Positions 1 to 6,607 of a DNA stretch of 35,963 nucleotides are shown piece by piece. This DNA is from a virus, in the IMG/VR virus record IMGVR_UViG_3300001720_000002, positions 1 through 35,963 of that record. The stretch is one strand, 5' to 3'. The notes under the pieces were generated by a model. It was not told the origin of the DNA. It worked only from the letters and a program-made list of their open reading frames with translations, and did not search any database. Position numbers and translations under genes: made by a program. How positions within the stretch are numbered: the stretch's first letter is position 1; each line of letters opens with the position of its first letter.

Positions 1-97
1 ATTTATCAATATACGCAGACAAATCAAAAGATTTTGAAGCGTTTAAATACATTGAAAGAAGCAAAACAAACCCTTTGCAAGTTTCATATATTAAGCA
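1..97. repeat. Terminal direct repeat, left copy (contig overlap)
   Basis: The first 97 bases match the last 97 bases (35867-35963) exactly. The reading frame of the gene that starts at 35830 continues without interruption into the frame open at position 3, so this is the overlap of a circular or circularly permuted assembly. It could be an assembly k-mer overlap or a true terminal repeat; the sequence alone cannot tell these apart. Circular unique length is 35866 bases. Confidence 0.95.
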
Positions 98-1076
98 GGA
101 GAAAATAGAAAGTTTGTTAGAATATACAGGCTTAAAAATAAAAGGAACAGACGAACAAAGAAAAAAATATTTTGTTAATACCTCAATCAATAAACTTTTG
201 AACTCTATGTTTTTAAATGAACATTCAAGGATTCAAGATGTAAGCCAAGACATAGACACCCAATTTCGTAAAGATTTTACAGGTAATGCAGATTTTTTTA
301 TGACTGATGATGTAGTAGGCTATTACAGCCAAGAGAATAAAGACTATATATATAACAGGAACGGGAGTTGTATGGAGGGGAAACCCTCAAATTATTTTAA
401 GATATATGACCATTTTTTAAATATCAAAACTCAAATAGTAGGTTTAAAAGTTGGAAATTCGGTTGTTGCTCGTGCTATGCTATGGACTAAAGGAACGGAG
501 GAAAAAAAGTTTTACCTAGATAGAATTTATATATCATCAGAATTTAAGAACTCAAACGAGGAAGAACTGCAATTAAAATTACACACTCTAGTTAAGAGAA
601 TGTTAAGAGTAAAAAAATTGGATTGCTATTCTGCCTACCATTTGAACAGACATATACAAAACAACTTAATTTCTTCTAGTAATTCAGTTAAGTACATCAT
701 TGGAGATACTGAGCCACCGTTTACAGTTCAAATTGATGCAGACACATTTGAAAATTTAGATGCTTATCCTTACGCAGACACTTTTCGCTACGGTAAAGAA
801 CTAAATAATAATATAAAATTTTCAACTGATGAAGATGATTATTATTATATTTTAGATAATACAGACGGAGAATATACAGAAGGAAGAGGAAATATCTGCG
901 ATTGTTGCGACGATAGAGTACAAGAAGACTACGGAAGTTATTCTGAATGTGAAGATGAGTTTCTTTGTGAAGATTGCTCAATATATTTAGAAGATAGAGA
1001 AGACGTTTGCAGAGAATCATCAGCAATTTATGATTCATACAGGGAAGTTTATCTACTTGACTCAGATATACAATAA
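1..1076 (+). CDS. Early phage protein of unknown function, Cys-rich C-terminus (3' part; gene starts at 35830)
   Basis: This is the main part of a 370-residue protein whose true start is ATG 35830 at the other end of the contig. A TTG at 75 is only an internal Leu codon. The central part holds a GSCM motif (near 360-375) followed about 50 residues later by ARAMLW and YLDRIYI, a pattern I associate with uncharacterised proteins of other phages. The last 70 residues are very acidic and carry paired cysteines (CDCC, then ECEDEFLCEDC), suggesting a zinc-binding knuckle. It is the third gene of the small operon from P3 (35363-35393). I do not recognise a function. The Cys-rich tail resembles in style the 90-residue protein at 28028. 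Confidence 0.85.
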   Translation, partial: LSIYADKSKDFEAFKYIERSKTNPLQVSYIKQEKIESLLEYTGLKIKGTDEQRKKYFVNTSINKLLNSMFLNEHSRIQDVSQDIDTQFRKDFTGNADFFMTDDVVGYYSQENKDYIYNRNGSCMEGKPSNYFKIYDHFLNIKTQIVGLKVGNSVVARAMLWTKGTEEKKFYLDRIYISSEFKNSNEEELQLKLHTLVKRMLRVKKLDCYSAYHLNRHIQNNLISSSNSVKYIIGDTEPPFTVQIDADTFENLDAYPYADTFRYGKELNNNIKFSTDEDDYYYILDNTDGEYTEGRGNICDCCDDRVQEDYGSYSECEDEFLCEDCSIYLEDREDVCRESSAIYDSYREVYLLDSDIQ

Positions 1077-1109
1077 TTTAATTTAATTACTAACAAAACA
1101 ATACACAAA

Positions 1110-1250
1110 ATGAAAAATTTTACAACTACATTAGATGATATTTATAATTATATTTATACAAATTACAACAATAAACTTTATAAGATAAAAAAAATATTAT
1201 CTTTAATAGATGAATTGCAAAACGAACTAGAAAATTTAAAACAAAGGTAA
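1110..1250 (+). CDS. Small hypothetical coiled-coil protein (46 aa)
   Basis: A short ORF of 46 codons, MKNFTTTLDDIYNYIY to NLKQR, follows the 370-residue gene after 33 bases. The start ATG 1110 is preceded by an A-rich leader containing TACTAAC, the same motif that precedes several other early genes here. The sequence is Lys/Tyr/Asn-rich at the start and ends in a likely amphipathic helix (ILSLIDELQNELENLK) that could be a coiled coil. No function can be assigned. It is the last gene before the terminator at 1400-1451. Confidence 0.6.
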   Translation: MKNFTTTLDDIYNYIYTNYNNKLYKIKKILSLIDELQNELENLKQR

Positions 1251-1399
1251 ACGCCAAGCCTTTTTAATTTTGGCATAATTAATACATTTTTTATATGATA
1301 AAATACTTTTAACAATTTCAACAAAGTCCCATTAAATGAGGCAACAATAACAATTTTATTCTTATTATTTTTGTTGTTCAGTTGCTAACCAAATAAATT

Positions 1400-1451
1400 G
1401 TTGATAGTTTAAATTATTTTTACGAAATGCTTTAAATTATCAACTTTTTTT
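1400..1451 (+). terminator. Rho-independent terminator of the P3 early operon
   Basis: A 14-bp stem (1400-1413 with 1431-1444, one G-U pair, no mismatches in RNA) encloses a 17-base loop and is followed directly by seven T. It lies about 150 bases after the last gene of the P3 operon and points in the transcribed direction. The stem is AT-rich, but long and perfectly placed. Confidence 0.75.
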
Positions 1452-1918
1452 CTTTTCTTACGCAAGAATTTAGTCAGAAACTTTTAAAAAAACTTTTTTT
1501 AATTGTTAAATCTGAGAAATTACTAATAATTTGCGTAATTTTTGGATATTTTGGGGATTCTGAGCAAAAAACGCTAATTTTTGATAAATGTGATATTGAG
1601 CATCCACACATACACAGAAAGATTTTAAATCCAATTTCATAATTAAAACTTCCAAGTTATCTTGAATGGGATTAGTTGTATATAGACATTACCAATTCTG
1701 AATTTAAACATAATATATATTGTTAAGTTATAAGGTTATTAAATATGCTAGTTGCGATATGAGCAACAGTATATTCTATAGGAAGTAAAGGTATAGTAAA
1801 TAAAATAGAATATTCAGCAGTTTTTGGAAGCAAAAAAAAATTATAAAAAAATTTGAAATGGAGATATATCTTTTATTGTAATAGTATTATAATTAATAGT
1901 ATTTATTAGTTCATAATT

Positions 1919-1991
1919 ATGAATAGGCTTTGAATCAATATGAATAGGCTTTAAATCAATATGAATAGGCTTTAAATGGAAATGAATAGGG
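1919..1991. repeat. 21-bp tandem direct repeats (iteron-like)
   Basis: Copies at 1919-1939, 1940-1960 and 1961-1981 share the core ATGAATAGGCTTT; a fourth partial copy (ATGAATAGGG) starts at 1982. The period is exactly 21 bases, two helical turns, so a bound protein would occupy the same face of the DNA in each repeat. Such arrays are typical of initiator or repressor binding sites. There are no CRISPR-like unique spacers. Function is inferred. Confidence 0.85.
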
Positions 1992-1998
1992 TATGTTA

Positions 1999-2056
1999 AG
2001 GGTATCTTATACTCTTAAAGATAAAGAACAAGATAAAGAGTAAGATAAAGATATGA
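1999..2056 (+). promoter_or_regulatory. Inverted-repeat/GATAAAG regulatory element, copy A
   Basis: An inverted repeat GGGTAT-N3-ATACTC is followed by CTTAAAGATAAAGA and further GATAAAG words (near 2033 and 2045). The 29 bases 1999-2027 match 27846-27874 at 26 positions, and all three differences fall in the 3-base centre of the inverted repeat. Copy A lies about 50 bases upstream of the first late promoter and copy B upstream of early promoter P1. A protein-binding site shared by the two regions is the simplest reading. Confidence 0.6.
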
Positions 2057-2077
2057 AGAAAGACAGGTTAATAAAAT

Positions 2078-2121
2078 TTCCTTAAGTTTCGTAGGTTATT
2101 TAAAATATTTTGCTTTATTTG
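2078..2121 (+). promoter_or_regulatory. Late promoter A (packaging genes)
   Basis: TTCC (2078-2081), six bases, then TTCGTAGGTT (2088-2097) and a -7-like element ending TTTATTTG at 2121. The same arrangement precedes the genes at 5270 and 19868, and in all three the distance from the first T of TTCC to the final G is exactly 43 bases. The likely transcript start is about 5 bases past the G, ten or fewer bases before the ATG at 2136. Confidence 0.65.
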
Positions 2122-2135
2122 TGCAAAAGAAAATT

Positions 2136-2555
2136 ATGGCTACTTACCATCCACCTAAAATAATAACTACACAAGCTTCTCCTGCTATAACTGCAGATTT
2201 GGCTTATGAAGCTCATGGAAAGTGTGGTAGAACTAGGATTTTAACTTCAACAAATATTGGTGGTAGTGTTGAATCTATGGTTTTTAATGCAAGAGCAGAG
2301 AAAAATGGAAATGCATACAAGATGGTTGTTCTTAGGTTGGGAGATAAAGCTCCTAATAAAGAATGTCCTTGTGATTATGGAGGGGTTTTTGAAAAAATTG
2401 TATGCAGTAATATAAGTGATACTGATTTACAAGCCTTGATAAATCTTCCGATTACACAACCATTTGAACTGTATGGAGATTTTGAATTTGTAGCATTAAG
2501 TCCAAGTCTTCCGGGATTTGTTGTAGCGTTGTATATGGATTGCACACAGTCATAA
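2136..2555 (+). CDS. Hypothetical late protein (139 aa), first of the packaging transcript
   Basis: I chose ATG 2136 because the alternative GTG at 2121 lies inside the promoter -7 element; the ATG has an AAAGAAAATT leader typical of this genome. The protein begins MATYHPPKIITTQASPAI and contains scattered cysteines (KCGRTR, ECPCDYGG, IVCSN) and a hydrophobic C-terminal strand pattern. It looks like a small, mainly beta-sheet soluble protein. No family recognised. Its place as first gene of a late transcript, just before the terminase genes, suggests a virion or head-associated role, but this is inference from context only. Confidence 0.75.
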   Translation: MATYHPPKIITTQASPAITADLAYEAHGKCGRTRILTSTNIGGSVESMVFNARAEKNGNAYKMVVLRLGDKAPNKECPCDYGGVFEKIVCSNISDTDLQALINLPITQPFELYGDFEFVALSPSLPGFVVALYMDCTQS

Positions 2556-2589
2556 AAAAAAATATAAAAAAAATTAAAAAATAGAAAAT

Positions 2590-3033
2590 ATGCCTTGCGA
2601 AGAATGTGGAGAAGGAATGTATAAATGGGGAGAGAATGGAGAGTGTATGTATGAAACTCTTGAGGACTGCCAATTAGCTAATCAAGAGGAATATCTTGAT
2701 GAAACTATAAAGAAACCAAGATATGAAGAAGAAATTGATTGGACTTATAACTTTACTGAAGAACAAATGAAAGAACTTCATGAAAATGGAAAGCTTATTG
2801 TTAAAGTTGAGAAGGAAGAACAAGAATCAATGACTTTGCTTTTTACTTATGACAGAGAAGAAAAAGAAGAAGAAAGAGAGGAGGAGTTAGAGGAAGATAA
2901 GAGAGAAGATGATGAGAGAATTGATATTGAGGAAGAAAAAGAAAGAGAATACGCTAAATTAACTGTCGCTATGTTAGATGGAGAGTTAGATGAATACATT
3001 GATAAACTTACTGCTTCAATTAAAAAACTCTAA
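2590..3033 (+). CDS. Acidic coiled-coil phage protein with N-terminal Cys motif (147 aa)
   Basis: The N-terminus MPCEECGEGMYKWGENGECMY is a Cys-rich module (C3, C6, C19 and a later C) of a type I recall from other Bacteroidota phages near head genes. Residues about 85-125 are an extremely charged Glu/Arg/Lys run (REEELEEDKREDDER) that would form a long helix. The C-terminus is a regular helix ending KLTASIKKL. It overlaps the next gene by one base (TAATG), so the two are probably translationally coupled. Function unknown; a scaffold or adaptor role before the terminase is possible but unsupported. Confidence 0.75.
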   Translation: MPCEECGEGMYKWGENGECMYETLEDCQLANQEEYLDETIKKPRYEEEIDWTYNFTEEQMKELHENGKLIVKVEKEEQESMTLLFTYDREEKEEEREEELEEDKREDDERIDIEEEKEREYAKLTVAMLDGELDEYIDKLTASIKKL

Positions 3034-3365
3034 TGGCAGAAACTTATAATGACTATCCTCAATCTGCAACTAATAATGCAAAGAGAGCTATAAAATATAA
3101 GGAAGAAAATGGAAGTTCTTGTGGAACTAATGTTGGTTGGACAAGAGCAGGACAATTGGCTAGGAGAGAAAAACTATCAAGAAGTACAATAGCTAGAATG
3201 GCTAGTTTTAAAAGACATCAGCAACATAAAGATGTTCCCTACTCTGAAGGATGTGGAGGTATAATGTGGGATGCTTGGGGAGGAACAAGTGGAGTGGAAT
3301 GGGCTATAAAAAAACTAAAGCAAATTGATGGGCTTAGTGCTTTGATAAAAAAAATAAATATATGA
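3033..3365 (+). CDS. Conserved phage protein, CGT-VGW / EGCGGxMWDAWGG type (110 aa)
   Basis: Distinctive motifs are YPQSATNNAKRAIKYKEENG, then CGTNVGWTRAGQLA, LSRSTIARMASFKRH and EGCGGIMWDAWGGTSGVEWA. I recall this module from many tailed phages, where it occurs either alone or attached to head-morphogenesis proteins; I do not know its biochemical role. The basic, helical middle part (TIARMASFKRHQQHK) could contact nucleic acid. It is coupled to both neighbours: TAATG with the gene before and ATGA with the gene after. It sits directly before the putative small terminase, so a packaging or head role is plausible. Confidence 0.8.
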   Translation: MAETYNDYPQSATNNAKRAIKYKEENGSSCGTNVGWTRAGQLARREKLSRSTIARMASFKRHQQHKDVPYSEGCGGIMWDAWGGTSGVEWAIKKLKQIDGLSALIKKINI

Positions 3366-3766
3366 GTGAAGATGAAAGGTACAAGCTTAAAGAAAGCAAT
3401 ATAAATAAATTAAATCCTTATAAAGAAACTACAGATAAGTTTTTCCCTAATGGTGGTAAGATAAATACAGACGGAAGAAAAAAAGGAGAGAAAAATAATG
3501 TTGTAGTCAATAAAATTAGCAGAAATGCTTTAACTTGGGCATTAGAAGGTCATTCAACTAAAATAAGAATGGCGTTAGATAAATTATTTGACCAAAATCC
3601 TGAAGCTTATATAAATGCAGTTTCAAAACTACTTAACTATACAGTTCCAAAATTATCATCTTCTGAAATAACTGATAACACTACAAAAAAAGTTAAAATA
3701 GAATTAAATGATGATGTAAGTATTGAGGAGCTAAGAGCAAAACTCAATGACATTGACAACAACTGA
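3362..3766 (+). CDS. terS: Putative terminase small subunit (134 aa)
   Basis: It would recognise phage DNA and hand it to the large subunit for packaging. Support is mainly positional: it directly precedes and overlaps the large terminase by 20 bases. The sequence fits: an N-terminal basic stretch (FFPNGGKINTDGRKKGEKNN) like the GRxxGxxN region seen in small subunits of Bacteroidota phages, a helical middle (NALTWALEGHSTKIRMALDK) and a C-terminal acidic tail. It starts within an ATGA overlap with the preceding gene. The DNA-binding fold cannot be proven by eye. Confidence 0.7.
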   Translation: MSEDERYKLKESNINKLNPYKETTDKFFPNGGKINTDGRKKGEKNNVVVNKISRNALTWALEGHSTKIRMALDKLFDQNPEAYINAVSKLLNYTVPKLSSSEITDNTTKKVKIELNDDVSIEELRAKLNDIDNN

Positions 3767-5204
3767 TGAAGCACTTAGATTTGCGTTAGAAAAGAGGTTA
3801 TGCGAATTATCATTCTATGAATTTTTCCAAAAGGCTTGGCATATTGTTGAACCTTCTATTGAGCTTTCTACTAATTGGCATCATAAATATCTATGTGATA
3901 TTTTACAAGAAGAAGCTGAGAGGATAATATCCAATAAACCTAAAACGAAAGATATTGTAATTAATATACCATTTCGTTCTACAAAATCACTTTTAGTTAC
4001 CGTTATGTTTCCTGTATGGGCTTGGATTAAGAATCCTAAGTTCAGATTCATAACAGCATCTTATTCTGCAGAACTTTCAATAGAACATTCAACAAGAAGT
4101 AGAGATATAATAAACTCAGAGTGGTTTAAAGAAAGATGGGGAGATTTATTCTTCATAAAAAAAGACCAAAATCTAAAATCAAGATACGAGAACAATTTTC
4201 TAGGAGTTAGGAGAGCAACATCAGTAGGAGGGACTGTTACAGGGCAAGGAGGGGACTTTCTACTTGTTGATGACCCTGTTTCCCCACAACACGCTGCATC
4301 AGAGATAGAGAGAGAGAACGCAAATGAGTGGTATAGGACAACATTCTACTCTAGGCTTAATAATCCTCTAACAGGAGTTAGGATAATTATTATGCAGAGA
4401 ATACATGATGATGATTTAAGTGGATTTTTGCTATATGGAAAGGAAAGTAGGTTAAAATACCAACATATTTGCATACCTGCAGAACTTTCAGAGGATGTTA
4501 AACCTAAAATGCTAGAGCATAACTACGATAAAGATGGATTATTTTGGACAGATAGGTTCAGTAAGGCTATTTTAGATGATTACAAACAAGCTTTAGGAAG
4601 TTATGGATATGCAGGGCAACTTATGCAAACTCCTACACCTCTAAACTCAGGAATGATAAAATCTGAATGGATAAATATAGATAATCATAAGATGGGGGAT
4701 ATTGGAGAGCAAATAACAGTTGATTTTGTTATTGACCCTGCATATACTGCAAATGAGAAGAACGACCCATCTGCATTACTAGCGTACATATTTAAAAACA
4801 ATAAATGGCAGATAATTGATTGTATCAATGTTTATAAAGAATTTCCTGAATTAATTAAGTTTATTCAGCAATGGGTAGCTAAAAATGGATATACAAGTAG
4901 AAGTAGGATTTATGTTGAGCCTAAAGCTTCAGGTAAATCTATTGTTCAGACACTAAGAAAAGAAACAGGACTGAATGTAAAGGAAGATAAGCCGCCATCT
5001 AAAGATAAGGTTGCAAGAGTGCAAGACATTTCTGCTTCTTTAGAATCAGGTAGAGTAAGTTTGCTCAAAGGGAAATGGAACGAGGAGTTTTTACAGCAAT
5101 TAGTGAGGTTTCCCTCTGCAAAGCATGATGATATGGTGGATTGTTTGGTTATGGCTGTAAATAAAAATATGTGGAGTGGGTCTAAGGTAGTTTATTTTTC
5201 TTAA
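3747..5204 (+). CDS. terL: Terminase large subunit (485 aa)
   Basis: This is the packaging motor ATPase and nuclease, working at the portal. The N-terminal ATPase has a variant Walker A at about residues 75-81 (PFRSTKS) and a Walker B FLLVDDP at 171-177, preceded by GGTVTGQGGD. The C-terminal nuclease shows the first acidic motif VIDPAYT (Asp330), the middle YVEPKASGKS and the last motif HDDMVDCL near 465, as expected for an RNase H-like terminase nuclease. The length is normal for the family. It is the last gene of the first late transcript; promoter B begins two bases after its stop codon. Confidence 0.95.
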   Translation: MTLTTTDEALRFALEKRLCELSFYEFFQKAWHIVEPSIELSTNWHHKYLCDILQEEAERIISNKPKTKDIVINIPFRSTKSLLVTVMFPVWAWIKNPKFRFITASYSAELSIEHSTRSRDIINSEWFKERWGDLFFIKKDQNLKSRYENNFLGVRRATSVGGTVTGQGGDFLLVDDPVSPQHAASEIERENANEWYRTTFYSRLNNPLTGVRIIIMQRIHDDDLSGFLLYGKESRLKYQHICIPAELSEDVKPKMLEHNYDKDGLFWTDRFSKAILDDYKQALGSYGYAGQLMQTPTPLNSGMIKSEWINIDNHKMGDIGEQITVDFVIDPAYTANEKNDPSALLAYIFKNNKWQIIDCINVYKEFPELIKFIQQWVAKNGYTSRSRIYVEPKASGKSIVQTLRKETGLNVKEDKPPSKDKVARVQDISASLESGRVSLLKGKWNEEFLQQLVRFPSAKHDDMVDCLVMAVNKNMWSGSKVVYFS

Positions 5205-5205
5205 C

Positions 5206-5249
5206 TTCCAAAAACTTCTAGGTTAATATAAAAAAAAGTCATATAATTG
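5206..5249 (+). promoter_or_regulatory. Late promoter B (tail genes)
   Basis: TTCC (5206-5209), AAAAAC, TTCTAGGTT (5216-5224), then the -7-like TATAATTG (5242-5249). The distance from the first T to the last G is 43 bases, the same as in promoters A and C. The block TTCCAAAAACTTC is identical to that of promoter C. It lies in the 65-base gap after the large terminase and would drive the tail gene block from 5270. Confidence 0.65.
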
Positions 5250-5269
5250 CGAAAGAATAGGAATAAATT

Positions 5270-5698
5270 ATGGATGTAAGTAGTTTAAATCAGAAGCACG
5301 AAGATATATTGCACAAATACTTGAAGTTTGTTCAGGGAACTGTTTATACAGCTACAGAGGGATATAGCAGTGATAAATTCCTAGATTTCAATGAGATACT
5401 AGAAAACATTCTAAAATATACCAATGCTTTTAATAAATTAATCAAGACTCCTAGCAGAAGGGCTGAGTGGGCATATATGACTCCTAATTTAATGCTTTAT
5501 GCGACTATAGGCTTCTTGTCAGGAGTTAAAAATGATGAAAATAGCGAGTTAATAGATGAATTATCTGAAGATTTATTTGACACAACAGTAGATTTTGTAG
5601 GAGAAACAACAGATATTTTAGAAGATATTAAGATAAAAGAAGATATGCAGAATAAAATACTAACTAATCGTAAAACACACAATGAGCATAACAATTAA
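5270..5698 (+). CDS. Hypothetical protein before the tail assembly chaperone (142 aa)
   Basis: First gene behind promoter B. The protein is helical (DILHKYLKFVQGTVYTATEG; NEILENILKYTNAFNKLIK), with one moderately hydrophobic segment (LMLYATIGFLSGV, about residues 76-88) too short and polar-flanked to be a sure membrane span, and an acidic C-terminal half. No known motif. It overlaps the next gene by 17 bases, so the two are probably translated together; a helper of tail assembly is a reasonable guess from position only. Confidence 0.7.
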   Translation: MDVSSLNQKHEDILHKYLKFVQGTVYTATEGYSSDKFLDFNEILENILKYTNAFNKLIKTPSRRAEWAYMTPNLMLYATIGFLSGVKNDENSELIDELSEDLFDTTVDFVGETTDILEDIKIKEDMQNKILTNRKTHNEHNN

Positions 5699-6368
5699 TA
5701 TTAAATCGCAATCTAGAGATGTAGATGTTGATATACCAACAGAATGGAGTGAAATGTCTATTGATTATTGGGTTGGACTTTCTAGTGTAATAAGAGAAAA
5801 CCAAAGTAATAATAAGTTAAAGAATGATTCTCTTTTAGAAAATCATGAAGAAAACGAAAGGTTAGACGAAATCTTAACTGAAGTTGCTTTTTTTGATGAA
5901 TTGAAGCTAAATAAAGATATATTCTGTTATGTTACAGGGATGAGTAAAGAAGAAGTGATGAATGTTGATGTAGATAAAGTTACTGAGGTTGTAAATGTAT
6001 TGGGAATCTTAACTGAAGAATACAAGCCATTAGGTACCCGTTCATTTGAATTTGAAGGGGAGGAATATTTCTTTCCATCAGAAAACTTAAAGAAAAACAC
6101 TTATGGGGATTTTATTGAGTCTACTCAGTTAGAAATGACTGAAAATTCAATGAAAAACGGAAGATATGATGTATTGCCTGAGCAGATGGCTATATTATGC
6201 AGGAGAGAGGGGGAGAATTATGATGAAGATTTAATAGCTGAAAAATCTGAAAGATTTAAAAAATTAAAAATGGATTCAGTATTTGAGTTCGCTTTTTTTT
6301 TGACCAATCAAAGCAACATATTGCTAAATCTTTTCAATATGTATTCGGAGAAAAATCTCAAGGAATGA
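5682..6368 (+). CDS. Putative tail assembly chaperone, short form (gpG-like, 228 aa)
   Basis: The protein is acidic and helical, with motifs IPTEWSEMSIDYWVG near the start, YFFPSENLKKNTYGDFIE in the middle and LPEQMAILCRREGENYDED later, a layout I associate with chaperone-like genes of Bacteroidota phages. The decisive evidence is at its 3' end. A run of nine T (6293-6301, codons GCT TTT TTT TTG) provides a perfect -1 slip site T-TTT-TTT, and the -1 frame stays open through 21 codons straight into the 6365 ORF. In siphophages such G and GT products coat the tape measure before the tail tube is built. A small hairpin (AGCAA 6312-6316 with TTGCT 6321-6325) lies 9 bases past the slip site. Confidence 0.75.
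   Translation: MSITINIKSQSRDVDVDIPTEWSEMSIDYWVGLSSVIRENQSNNKLKNDSLLENHEENERLDEILTEVAFFDELKLNKDIFCYVTGMSKEEVMNVDVDKVTEVVNVLGILTEEYKPLGTRSFEFEGEEYFFPSENLKKNTYGDFIESTQLEMTENSMKNGRYDVLPEQMAILCRREGENYDEDLIAEKSERFKKLKMDSVFEFAFFLTNQSNILLNLFNMYSEKNLKE
6291..6302 (+). promoter_or_regulatory. Programmed -1 ribosomal frameshift site
   Basis: GCTTTTTTTTTG: in the zero frame it reads GCT TTT TTT TTG, allowing P- and A-site tRNAs to slip back one base onto identical codons. The -1 frame continues GAC CAA TCA AAG and joins the ORF at 6365 without a stop. The fused product would be about 308 residues. The nearby 5-bp hairpin at 6312-6325 may help pausing. Confidence 0.75.
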
Positions 6369-6607
6369 GCGCTGTCAAAACTAATGGGCTTTATAATGTT
6401 TATATTAAGCCATTCGGTTGGCTTAACAGCCTTTATGTTCTTGCAGAGAAGAAAGTATTTGATGAGGATGGTAAGAACAGTATAGAAAGCGTTAAAGAAA
6501 CTAATTTATACAAGGTTTTAACTTATTTAAGTTGGATTACAGCAAGAAATGAGTATGAATCAAAGGTTAGTGAGAAAATTGCTAACCCTAATCAAATAAC
6601 AGGGTAA
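6365..6607 (+). CDS. Tail assembly chaperone frameshift extension (gpGT-like T part, 80 aa from its ATG)
   Basis: The ORF can be read from ATG 6365 (ATGA overlap with the stop of the upstream gene), but its frame is open back to the T-run at 6293, adding 21 residues (DQSKQHIAKSFQ to EKSQG). It is most likely translated as the C-terminal domain of a -1 frameshift fusion. The sequence contains two aromatic helical segments (FGWLNSLYVLAEKKVF; VLTYLSWITARNEYES), typical of the T domain that contacts the tape measure. Separate translation from the ATG cannot be excluded. It overlaps the next gene by one base (TAATG). Confidence 0.7.
   Translation: MSAVKTNGLYNVYIKPFGWLNSLYVLAEKKVFDEDGKNSIESVKETNLYKVLTYLSWITARNEYESKVSEKIANPNQITG

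Larger units (their letters stand above)
1251..2135. other. Long non-coding region between early operon and packaging genes
   Basis: I find no convincing ORF in these 885 bases. In order it holds a weak hairpin (GCCAA 1253-1257 with TTGGC 1270-1274), a strong terminator (1400-1451), an 8-bp inverted repeat pair TTACGCAA/TTGCGTAA (1458-1465 and 1531-1538), about 350 bases of AT-rich sequence with little structure, a 21-bp tandem repeat (1919-1991), an inverted-repeat element shared with the P1 region (1999-2027) followed by repeated GATAAAG words, and a late promoter (2078-2121). This collection of control signals makes it a candidate origin or regulatory hub. Confidence 0.7.

Noticed and set aside
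1253-1274. Hairpin GCCAA/TTGGC as terminator of the P3 operon
   Set aside because: Only five pairs, a 12-base loop and no directly adjacent T-run; the 14-pair stem at 1400-1451 is a far better candidate.
1650-1693. A further TTCC followed by AAGTTATCTTG, resembling the late promoter motif
   Set aside because: The right half (TTCGTAGGTT) is not matched, and there is no TTG-type -7 element 43 bases downstream.
1919-1991. Possible CRISPR array in the tandem repeats
   Set aside because: Repeats are directly adjacent, without spacers, and only 21 bases long; no cas genes are present.
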